From the NCBI GenBank assembly GCA_003224195.1, contig QHYP01000064.1, positions 38,238 to 43,617 on the forward strand: a stretch of 5,380 nucleotides of DNA, read 5' to 3'. Both the position numbers and the translations under genes were made by a program. Within the stretch, counting starts at the first letter, position 1; every line of letters begins with the position of its first letter. Under the pieces are notes generated by a model. The model saw only the letters and a program-made list of their open reading frames with translations. It was not told the DNA's origin and did no database searches. Below, piece after piece: positions 1 to 5,380 of the stretch. This DNA comes from Acidobacteriota bacterium. GTDB taxonomy: Bacteria; Acidobacteriota; Terriglobia; Acidiferrales; UBA7541.

Positions 1-757
1 AAGGAAGGTCCAGTTTCGTTTCCACGAACGGATGCCGCACGGCCACGGGCCCGCTCGCGCTCAGGACCACTTCCTGCCACAGCCCCATATCCTTGTCCGG
101 CGGTGTCGGATTCCAATCCACAAACGTGATGCCCAGCTCGCCGGCGTGCGGCGCCAGAACTCCCACGGCCACCACATTCTTCTCGCCCGGATGCACATGC
201 CGCGTCACGTTGAACTCATACCGCCGAAACGCGCCCGCAACTTCGTCCGGTGCCGCCACGCGTTCACCATTCACCCAGATCTCAGCCCGGTAATTGATCC
301 CGCGAAATGCCAGCCACACGGATTTCCCGTTGTAGCTCGCCGGCACTTCGAATTCCTTCCGGTACCACCATTCCTTCGCGAAGAGGCTATCCTCCGGCAT
401 CTCCTGATTCGCAAACTCCGACCCGATGGCATAGCTCACGCCGGGAAACGCCCGCAGATTCACCCCAAAGTACGGATCGGGAAACACGCCGTTTTCGACC
501 AGCGCCGCCACAACCGTTTTTGGGACGGACGTCTTGTACCAGCCGGTGACGTCGAAACCCGCTCGAGAGATTTGTTCTCCACTGGCCCCCGCTTTCTCCG
601 AAGACTGGATCGTCCAACCGTCCCGCAACACCATGGATTCCTCCGCGCGCGCGGAAGAGGCTGCGAGCCCCGGCACGAGCAAAAGGATGACGAGCAGCGT
701 GGCCCATCGGGCCGATTCGCGCGCCAGCCGCACATTCCCAGCATTGAATCGATTCAT
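1..757 (-). CDS. Exported glycoside hydrolase family 2 protein, N-terminal part (exo-beta-glucosaminidase / endo-beta-mannosidase type)
   Basis: This is a partial gene: the first 252 codons are present and the frame stays open through the left edge. Residues 1-38 look like a Sec signal peptide, with arginines early, a hydrophobic stretch at about 19-33 (ATLLVILLLVPGLAA) and an A-R-A cleavage site at 36-38. Residues 42-240 match the jelly-roll sugar-binding domain that opens GH2 enzymes. Seen here are DGW (46-48), W73-Y74 with VPKTV (78-82), PDPYFG (93-98), EWWYRKEF (129-136), IWVNG (160-164) and DWNPTPPDKDMGLWQEV (214-230). The DWNP-PPD-MGLW signature is, from family knowledge, typical of the GH2 branch containing exo-beta-D-glucosaminidases and mannosylglycoprotein endo-beta-mannosidases rather than LacZ. 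The catalytic barrel and its glutamates lie outside the window, so the substrate cannot be fixed. The ATG at 757 is chosen because a GGAGGA site lies 7 bases upstream and the signal peptide follows directly. Probable role: periplasmic or extracellular glycan degradation. Confidence 0.88.
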   Translation of the reverse strand, partial: MNRFNAGNVRLARESARWATLLVILLLVPGLAASSARAEESMVLRDGWTIQSSEKAGASGEQISRAGFDVTGWYKTSVPKTVVAALVENGVFPDPYFGVNLRAFPGVSYAIGSEFANQEMPEDSLFAKEWWYRKEFEVPASYNGKSVWLAFRGINYRAEIWVNGERVAAPDEVAGAFRRYEFNVTRHVHPGEKNVVAVGVLAPHAGELGITFVDWNPTPPDKDMGLWQEVVLSASGPVAVRHPFVETKLDLP

Positions 758-764
758 GCGGGCA

Positions 765-770
765 TCCTCC
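765..770 (-). promoter_or_regulatory. Ribosome binding site of the GH2 gene
   Basis: On the minus strand this reads GGAGGA, an almost complete anti-16S match, 7 bases before the ATG at 757. It fixes the start of the hydrolase gene. Confidence 0.8.
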
Positions 771-790
771 GGAGATGAGAAAGTCTGCGT

Positions 791-820
791 AGTGTAGACC
801 GGCAGGTGAAGCAGGCACAA
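791..820 (-). promoter_or_regulatory. Possible promoter of the GH2 gene
   Basis: On the minus strand TTGTGC (820-815) and TACACT (796-791) are separated by 18 bases and lie between the upstream terminator and the start codon at 757. TACACT matches the -10 consensus at 4 of 6 positions and TTGTGC matches the -35 at only 3 of 6. The position is right for an independent promoter, but the match is weak and sigma-70 consensus rules are assumed. Confidence 0.25.
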
Positions 821-830
821 GCTCGCGCGA

Positions 831-865
831 AAAACAAAAGAGGCGCGGCATGTTCGCCGCGCCTC
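831..865 (-). terminator. Intrinsic terminator after the VWA-like gene
   Basis: A perfect 10-bp GC-rich stem is formed by 840-849 (GAGGCGCGGC) and 856-865 (GCCGCGCCTC), with a 6-base loop at 850-855. Read on the minus strand the stem is followed at once by a T-rich run (TTTTGTTTTT, 839-830). It starts 28 bases after the stop codon of the VWA-like gene at 893-895, so it should end that transcript before the GH2 gene. On the plus strand there is no T tract after the stem, so it is oriented for minus-strand transcription. Confidence 0.85.
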
Positions 866-892
866 CGCTTGTCCCCGGTGGCAAAGGAATCG

Positions 893-1819
893 TTAGCTCT
901 TCCGCACGTACACTTGCGGCGCGGCGAGAAATCGCACGGCCGGAACTTCGGTTCCGACCTTCACGTTCTCGAAGCGGTCCTTCGGACTTCTCTCTGGCCG
1001 GAACGTCAGCAAATACTGGTTGTCCAGATAGGTGCGGATTTCGTCCAAATAGGGCTTGAAGGTGACGGGCTGGTCAAAGCCGAGATAAAAGGCCGCGCCT
1101 CCCGTCTCGTCCCCCAGTTTGCTCAAGCTAGCCTGCGCGTTGTTCACCCGGAAAAAGAATCGGCTTCTGCGGCCGGCGCCCGGCGCAAACATCGCATAAA
1201 GGGTGACGTTTTCTCGCTGCGCTCTTTCAATCGTCGTGTCGAGATCCGGACTGAAGGGACCGAAATCTCCGCGGAAGTAGTCGATACCCGACGAAACGAG
1301 CACAATGGCCCGCCGCTCCCCCTTGGGCATGCGATGGATCAAGTCTTGCAGCGAAAGATACGGACTTCCCAGCGCACCCACATCACCGAGTGGAATTCGC
1401 AGCGCCTTCCCGGCCTTGGCATGGTCCTTTGTGAAGTCCTGCGCGATCTGCGCCATGCCATTGCGCGCATAGGCCACCGCAACATACGTCGTCGAAGGCT
1501 GCTCACGGATAAAATCCCGGATGTCATTCAATTGCACCGCAACGCGGTTGTCCACGCCATCGTCGATCAGAATCGCCAGGTATAGTGTTTCCCCGCGCCT
1601 CCAGTCCACGACTTGCATCCTGGCCTTGTCCTTCCCCTCATGCACCAGCACATCGCTCGGCGAAATCCGCGGCGCTGCCTTCTTCTTGCCAACCGCCGTC
1701 ACCGTCATCGTGACGGAGTTGCCCGCTGCGGGCGTAGGCATTGCCGCGATCAAGCCCAGGACTGCCACGGCCGCCGCAGTCCTCAAGATCATTCTCAACT
1801 CGTGTAGTTTCGCATTCAT
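893..1819 (-). CDS. Exported VWA-like domain protein (acidobacterial VWFA-related type)
   Basis: The protein has 308 residues. Residues 1-32 form a likely signal peptide, with a hydrophobic stretch at about 14-27 and small residues near TPAAG (29-33), so the mature protein is probably secreted or periplasmic. A short linking region (about 34-75) precedes a Rossmann-like VWA fold at about 78-270. Its first strand, LYLAILIDDGVDN (79-91), is followed by an amphipathic helix containing LNDIRDFI; other VWA-like strands are TYVAVAYARNG and RRAIVLVSSGID. The canonical MIDAS DxSxS is here D86-D-G88-V-D90, with both serines replaced, so standard metal-dependent ligand binding is doubtful. The C-terminal part (DNQYLLTFRPE and onward) resembles the end of acidobacterial VWFA-related proteins. 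The start at 1819 is supported by AAGGAG 8 bases upstream. The gene appears to be a single transcription unit with its own terminator, and is divergent from glpD. The biological role is unknown; a link to the glycerol genes is not implied by the sequence. Confidence 0.85.
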   Translation of the reverse strand: MNAKLHELRMILRTAAAVAVLGLIAAMPTPAAGNSVTMTVTAVGKKKAAPRISPSDVLVHEGKDKARMQVVDWRRGETLYLAILIDDGVDNRVAVQLNDIRDFIREQPSTTYVAVAYARNGMAQIAQDFTKDHAKAGKALRIPLGDVGALGSPYLSLQDLIHRMPKGERRAIVLVSSGIDYFRGDFGPFSPDLDTTIERAQRENVTLYAMFAPGAGRRSRFFFRVNNAQASLSKLGDETGGAAFYLGFDQPVTFKPYLDEIRTYLDNQYLLTFRPERSPKDRFENVKVGTEVPAVRFLAAPQVYVRKS

Positions 1820-1827
1820 AATCAGCG

Positions 1828-1833
1828 CTCCTT
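1828..1833 (-). promoter_or_regulatory. Ribosome binding site of the VWA-like gene
   Basis: On the minus strand this reads AAGGAG, 8 bases before the ATG at 1819. It supports that start over the second ATG at 1815, which is in another frame. Confidence 0.8.
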
Positions 1834-1866
1834 GACCCCGTACCTCACTGTTCTGTCCCTACAGCT

Positions 1867-1895
1867 ATTAGATGCACCTTTTGGCCTGGCGTCTC
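1867..1895 (-). promoter_or_regulatory. Possible promoter of the VWA-like gene
   Basis: On the minus strand GAGACG (1895-1890) and TCTAAT (1872-1867) are spaced 17 bases apart. TCTAAT matches the -10 consensus at 5 of 6 positions; the -35 matches at 3 of 6. Transcription would start near 1860, giving a leader of about 40 bases before the ATG at 1819. This is inferred from consensus only. Confidence 0.35.
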
Positions 1896-1984
1896 ACGGC
1901 CTTCCGTCTGCTGGCGTTTCCCGGGGATTTTCAGTATTACCTAGAGTTCGCTCGCAGCGCTTTGCTGTCCGAGCCGATGCTTTC

Positions 1985-3643
1985 ATGAAACGCCGCGCCG
2001 AAGCCTTGAAGCAAATCACAGCCCATGCCTTCGACCTCTGCGTCATTGGAGGCGGCGCTACCGGCGCCGGCTGCGCCCTGGACGCGCAACTCCGCGGCCT
2101 GAAAACCGTCCTCCTCGAAGGGGCGGACTTCGCCGCGGCCGCTTCCAGCGCTTCCACCAAGCTCGCCCATGGCGGCGTGCGCTACCTCGAGCAGGCGGTA
2201 AAGAAACTCGACATTGCCGAATACCGCATGGTACAGCGCGCCCTGCGCGAGCGCCTGCATATGCTCCAGAACGCACCGCATCTCGCGCACGCGGTGGAAT
2301 TTCTCCTGCCGGTTTTCAGTTGGAGCCAGGCGTTCTACTACCGCACTGGAATGAAACTCTACGATTGGCTTTCCGGCGACGCGCGTCTCTCGCCTAGCCG
2401 CTTTTTGCGGCGTGAAGAGGTTCTTCGACGCATGCCCGCGCTGGCGCCCGAACGTCTCCGTGGCGCCGTCGCCTACGCCGACGGTCAATTTGACGACTCG
2501 CGTTACGCGTTCGCGCTCATTCAAACATTCGTCGCAAGCGGCGGCGAAGCTCTCAACTACGCCCGCGTGGCTTCCTTCGCGAAATCGCCCGATGGCCGCC
2601 TCGCCGCCGGGGTTATCGATGACGGATTCTCCAAGCAGCGCTTCATCGTTCGCGCGCGCGCTTTCGTCAACGCCACTGGCGCGGCATCCGACGCCGTGCG
2701 GCAAATGGCGAACCCAGACGCCGCTAAACGCCTGCGTCCCACCAAAGGTGTGCACATTCTCTTGCCCGTGCCCAAGACGGAAGATGGCCGCGTGGTCTTC
2801 GCTATTCCGTGGCTTGGCCGTCTTCTGGTTGGCACAACCGACGACGAAGTAGCGCCCGAAACAAAAATGATTCTCCTCCGCCAAGAAGCCGAATACCTGC
2901 TCCGGCAACTCAATCCGTACCTGGCCACATCTTTTCGCCCCGAGCAGATCGTCAGCGGCATCTCCGGGCTGCGCCCCCTCGTGGCGGCTGGCAAAGGCCG
3001 CAATACAAAAGAACTTCTCCGCGATCACGAGGTCGAAGTGGACGCCGCCACCGGGCTCATCAGTATTCTCGGCGGCAAATGGACTACGTATCGCCTCATG
3101 GCCGAGGAAACGATCGACGCCGTCCAAGGCCTGCTTGGCGGGCCGGTAACTTCGTGCCGCACAAGAGAGTTTCCGCTCGCCGGAGCCGCGGGATACTGGT
3201 CCGGCGCCTGGCGTGAGCTCGCTGCCAAGTACGGCGTAGCCGACGATACCGCGCGTCACCTGGCGCAGAAATTCGGCGGCGCAGCCGAAGAAGTTTTGTC
3301 GCTCGCGCGCAGCGAGCCGGCACTCGCGGCGCGGCTTCTCGAAGGATTGCCGCACATTCACGCCGAGGTCGTCTATGCGATTCGCAACGAAATGGCGATG
3401 ACGATCGAAGATGTTCTAGCGCGCCGGATCGGCCTTCAGCTCTACGACTGGCGCAAGGCCCTGCACGCTGCCCCCGCGGTTGCTTCACAGTTCGCGCGCG
3501 AACTCGGATGGACCGCGGCAGAAACTCAGCAGGCTATCGCGGCTTACGCCGAAAAAATCAACGATTTTCTCGCGGCGCTAGGCCTTCCCGCTGAGCCGGC
3601 GCTCCAAGCAACGGATTTGCGCACGACATTCGATCCCATGTAA
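1985..3643 (+). CDS. glpD: FAD-dependent glycerol-3-phosphate dehydrogenase
   Basis: The 552-residue product oxidises sn-glycerol 3-phosphate to dihydroxyacetone phosphate and passes electrons through FAD to the respiratory quinone pool at the inner face of the membrane. The N-terminus carries the dinucleotide-binding motif GGGATG (22-27) after a short beta strand, then E45 at the end of the second strand, and the family signature SSASTKLAHGGVRYLE (54-69). Further family blocks are TKGVHILLPV, AIPW and VGTTDDE, GLRPLV (R330, likely substrate-contacting by family analogy) and GGKWTTYRLMAEETID. The C-terminal cap domain is marked by HAEVVYAIRNEMAMTIEDVLARR. Length is normal for the family. The ATG at 1985 places the FAD motif at the usual distance; an in-frame TTG at 1832 would add 51 residues unlike any family N-terminus. 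The ribosome site is weak (GAG at 1971-1973). It is the first gene of the glycerol operon, 15 bases before glpK. By family it is the aerobic, single-subunit type, not GlpABC. Confidence 0.95.
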   Translation: MKRRAEALKQITAHAFDLCVIGGGATGAGCALDAQLRGLKTVLLEGADFAAAASSASTKLAHGGVRYLEQAVKKLDIAEYRMVQRALRERLHMLQNAPHLAHAVEFLLPVFSWSQAFYYRTGMKLYDWLSGDARLSPSRFLRREEVLRRMPALAPERLRGAVAYADGQFDDSRYAFALIQTFVASGGEALNYARVASFAKSPDGRLAAGVIDDGFSKQRFIVRARAFVNATGAASDAVRQMANPDAAKRLRPTKGVHILLPVPKTEDGRVVFAIPWLGRLLVGTTDDEVAPETKMILLRQEAEYLLRQLNPYLATSFRPEQIVSGISGLRPLVAAGKGRNTKELLRDHEVEVDAATGLISILGGKWTTYRLMAEETIDAVQGLLGGPVTSCRTREFPLAGAAGYWSGAWRELAAKYGVADDTARHLAQKFGGAAEEVLSLARSEPALAARLLEGLPHIHAEVVYAIRNEMAMTIEDVLARRIGLQLYDWRKALHAAPAVASQFARELGWTAAETQQAIAAYAEKINDFLAALGLPAEPALQATDLRTTFDPM

Positions 3644-3647
3644 AGGA
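3642..3647 (+). promoter_or_regulatory. Ribosome binding site of glpK
   Basis: AAAGGA overlaps the last two bases of the glpD stop codon and lies 11 bases before the glpK ATG at 3659. The spacing is slightly long. The overlap with the glpD end is consistent with translational linkage of the two genes. Confidence 0.5.
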
Positions 3648-3658
3648 CACCGAGCGCG

Positions 3659-5158
3659 ATGAAACTTTATGTCGGAGCCATCGATCAGGGAACCACGAGC
3701 ACGCGCTTCATGGTCTTCGACCAAGCCGCGCGCGTCGTCGCCGCCGCGCAGAAGGAGCACGAACAGATCTACCCGCGCGCCGGTTGGGTTGAGCACGATG
3801 CCGTTGAAATCTGGCGCCGCACCCGGGAGGTCATCGCCGCAGCGCTCTCCGCGGGGGGCCTCGGTCCGGCAGATCTTGCCGCCATTGGCATCACCAATCA
3901 GCGCGAAACCACGGTCGTCTGGGACCGCACGACCGGCCGGCCCGTTGCCAATGCCATTGTCTGGCAAGACATGCGCGTTGCTGAAGATGTCTCGCGCTTC
4001 GCCGCAATCCGGGGCCAAGACCGCTTCCGCGCAAAGACAGGGCTTCCGCTCAGCACCTATTTCAGCAGCCTAAAACTTCGATGGATTTTGCAGAACGTCC
4101 CTGGCGCTCGCGAAAGAGCCGCTGCCGGAGACGCGCTCTTCGGAAACATCGATTCCTGGCTCCTCTGGAATCTCACCGGCGGCACGCGCGGCGGCGTGCA
4201 CGTCACCGACGTCACCAATGCCAGCCGCACCCAGCTCCTGAATCTCTCAACCCTCGACTGGGACGACGAACTCCTCGCCGCATTCGAGATTCCCCGCCCG
4301 ATGCTTCCGCGGGTCTGCTCGAGCAGCGAAATCTATGGCTCGGCAACGCTTCCGCTGATTTCCGGCGTCCCCATCGCGGGCGATCTCGGGGATCAGCAGG
4401 CGGCTCTTGTCGGCCAAACCTGTTTTCAGCCCGGCGAAGTGAAAAATACCTACGGAACCGGTTGCTTCCTGCTGATGAATACCGGTGAGCGCAATGTGCC
4501 CTCGCACTTCGGGCTGCTCACAACCATCGCCTACAAATTCGGTAAGGAAAGAGCCTGCTACGCGCTCGAAGGCAGCGTGGCCATCGCCGGCGCTCTCGTG
4601 CAGTGGCTGCGCGACAACCTCGGCCTGATCGAAAAGAGCGCGGACATCGAAGCCCTCGCTCGCACGGTGAACGACAATGGCGGCGTCTATTTTGTCCCGG
4701 CATTCTCCGGACTCTTCGCCCCCTATTGGAAAGACACGGCGCGCGGCGTAATCGCGGGACTCACGCGCTACGCAAACAAGGGCCATCTCGCCCGCGCCGT
4801 GCTCGAGGCCACGGCATACCAAACGCGCGAAGTCGTGGAAGCGATGGAAAAGGATGCGCAGATCGAGCTCGGCTCGTTGCGCGTCGATGGCGGCATGGTC
4901 GCGAACGAACTGCTTATGCAATTCCAGGCCGACATCCTCAATCGCGAGGTCGTGCGTCCCGTAATCCTCGAGACCACAGCCCTAGGCGCGGCGTACGCTG
5001 CGGGTTTGGCCGTCGGCTTTTTCGAGAGCGCCGATGCTCTGCGCGCCAACTGGGGGGCGGATCGCACCTGGAAACCGCACCTCGATGAAGTTCGGCGCGA
5101 GCAGTTGTACCGCGAATGGAAAAAAGCCGTCACTCGCTCGTTCGACTGGGTAGAATGA
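3659..5158 (+). CDS. glpK: Glycerol kinase
   Basis: The 499-residue cytoplasmic enzyme of the FGGY sugar kinase family transfers phosphate from ATP to glycerol, trapping it as sn-glycerol 3-phosphate, the GlpD substrate. The phosphate-binding motif DQGTT is at 9-13. Glycerol-contacting residues known from the E. coli enzyme are all visible: R82-E83 in NQRETT, W102 in VWQDMR, Y134 in TYFSSLK, and the catalytic aspartate D245 in GDQQAAL. The second ATP-binding region shows NTYGTGCF (T264, G266) and DGGMVANELLMQFQ (from D410). Length is standard. The segment before GDQQ, where E. coli has the GGTR loop that binds fructose 1,6-bisphosphate and some Gram-positives have a phosphorylatable histidine, reads SEIYGSATLPLISG and carries neither. 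The start at 3659 places DQGTT correctly. It is the middle gene of the operon, between glpD and glpF. Confidence 0.97.
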   Translation: MKLYVGAIDQGTTSTRFMVFDQAARVVAAAQKEHEQIYPRAGWVEHDAVEIWRRTREVIAAALSAGGLGPADLAAIGITNQRETTVVWDRTTGRPVANAIVWQDMRVAEDVSRFAAIRGQDRFRAKTGLPLSTYFSSLKLRWILQNVPGARERAAAGDALFGNIDSWLLWNLTGGTRGGVHVTDVTNASRTQLLNLSTLDWDDELLAAFEIPRPMLPRVCSSSEIYGSATLPLISGVPIAGDLGDQQAALVGQTCFQPGEVKNTYGTGCFLLMNTGERNVPSHFGLLTTIAYKFGKERACYALEGSVAIAGALVQWLRDNLGLIEKSADIEALARTVNDNGGVYFVPAFSGLFAPYWKDTARGVIAGLTRYANKGHLARAVLEATAYQTREVVEAMEKDAQIELGSLRVDGGMVANELLMQFQADILNREVVRPVILETTALGAAYAAGLAVGFFESADALRANWGADRTWKPHLDEVRREQLYREWKKAVTRSFDWVE

Positions 5159-5208
5159 GCCGCATTTCCCGGTCCACAGCTCTTTGAAAGACGCATCTTA
5201 CTCATCGG

Positions 5209-5214
5209 AAGGAG
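5209..5214 (+). promoter_or_regulatory. Ribosome binding site of glpF
   Basis: AAGGAG lies 6 bases before the ATG at 5221 and is the best ribosome site of the glycerol operon. The 62-base gap after glpK holds no terminator hairpin and no convincing promoter. Confidence 0.8.
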
Positions 5215-5220
5215 ACCGAC

Positions 5221-5380
5221 ATGCACTCGCCACTGCTCGGCGAATTCCTGGGCACGATGATGCTGATCCTTCTGGGCGATGGCGTAGTTGCGGGCGTCCT
5301 GCTCAAGCGCTCCAAAGCCGAAGCTTCCGGATGGATGGTCATCACGACGGGCTGGGCCATCGCTGTCATGGTCGGCGTCT
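5221..5380 (+). CDS. glpF: Glycerol uptake facilitator (aquaglyceroporin), N-terminal part
   Basis: Only the first 53 codons lie in the window and the frame is open at the right edge. The visible part has the start of a major intrinsic protein: LLGEFLGTMMLILLGDGVVAG forms the first membrane helix (about 5-27), with the E-F-L-G-T and G-D-G-V motifs common to bacterial glycerol facilitators. A short polar loop with KRSKAEASGW (29-38) follows, then the second hydrophobic segment (WMVITTGWAIAVMVGV). The NPA boxes and the selectivity filter that would separate a glycerol channel from a water channel lie beyond the edge, so the substrate is inferred from the adjacent glpD and glpK. Role: passive entry of glycerol through the inner membrane. 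Confidence 0.9.
   Translation, partial: MHSPLLGEFLGTMMLILLGDGVVAGVLLKRSKAEASGWMVITTGWAIAVMVGV

Larger units (their letters stand above)
1820..1984. other. Divergent intergenic region between the VWA-like gene and glpD
   Basis: These 165 bases separate two divergent genes and should carry both promoters and any glycerol-responsive operator. The plus-strand frame of glpD stays open through most of it but contains no ATG or GTG, only a TTG at 1832. A weak glpD promoter candidate is CTGGCG (1911-1916) with TATTAC (1935-1940), spacer 18, each a poor to moderate match. A near-identical 10-base direct repeat (1886-1895 and 1911-1920) lies in the middle. No riboswitch or long inverted repeat was recognised. 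Confidence 0.6.

Noticed and set aside
32..778. 248-codon plus-strand open frame over the GH2 region
   Set aside because: The product is rich in H, R and P with no domain; the minus strand there encodes a clear signal peptide and GH2 domain with a good ribosome site.
806..1585. 259-codon plus-strand open frame over the VWA-like gene
   Set aside because: Its composition is shadow-like and it has no domain; the minus-strand gene has a signal peptide, a VWA-like fold, a ribosome site and a terminator.
1832..1837. TTGACC as a glpD -35 element
   Set aside because: It matches 5 of 6 bases, but no -10-like hexamer lies 16-19 bases downstream; the nearest (TATTAG at 1866) is 28 bases away.
1832..1984. 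N-terminal extension of glpD from a TTG start
   Set aside because: It overlaps the ribosome site of the divergent gene, contains no ATG or GTG, and its residues do not resemble the family; the ATG at 1985 places the FAD motif normally.
1937..3361. 474-codon open frame antisense to glpD
   Set aside because: It is a shadow frame in GC-rich coding DNA: its product has no recognisable domain, while the opposite strand encodes a complete conserved enzyme.
4247..4921. 224-codon open frame antisense to glpK
   Set aside because: It lies wholly inside the conserved glycerol kinase gene and shows no recognisable domain.
5184..5189. TTGAAA as an internal promoter for glpF
   Set aside because: No -10-like hexamer is found at a suitable distance; the gap is more simply a spacer within the operon.

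Overview
The window most resembles a chromosomal segment from an Acidobacteriota-type bacterium. The DNA is GC-rich. The strongest lineage hint is the exported VWA-like protein at 893-1819, whose sequence style is typical of the expanded acidobacterial VWFA-related families. This lineage call rests on recognition by eye, not on a search.

Layout. The left third is on the minus strand. It holds the first 252 codons of an exported glycoside hydrolase family 2 enzyme, which runs off the left edge (1-757). Upstream of it is a complete exported VWA-like protein (893-1819). A strong intrinsic terminator (831-865) lies between them, so they are probably separate transcription units. A non-coding divergent region (1820-1984) separates this block from the plus-strand genes.

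The right two thirds is a glycerol utilisation operon on the plus strand: glpD, an FAD-dependent glycerol-3-phosphate dehydrogenase (1985-3643); glpK, glycerol kinase (3659-5158); and the start of glpF, the glycerol channel (5221 to beyond 5380). GlpF admits glycerol, GlpK phosphorylates it to sn-glycerol 3-phosphate, and GlpD oxidises that to dihydroxyacetone phosphate for glycolysis while passing electrons to the quinone pool. The 15-base and 62-base gaps and the absence of a terminator between these genes support co-transcription.

I see no mobile element, CRISPR array, tRNA or rRNA, and no clear sign of an undescribed system. The points most worth checking are the VWA-like protein with a degenerate metal-binding site, the glycerol kinase whose regulatory loop differs from both well-studied types, the strongly supported short start of glpD, and a near-perfect direct repeat in the divergent promoter region.
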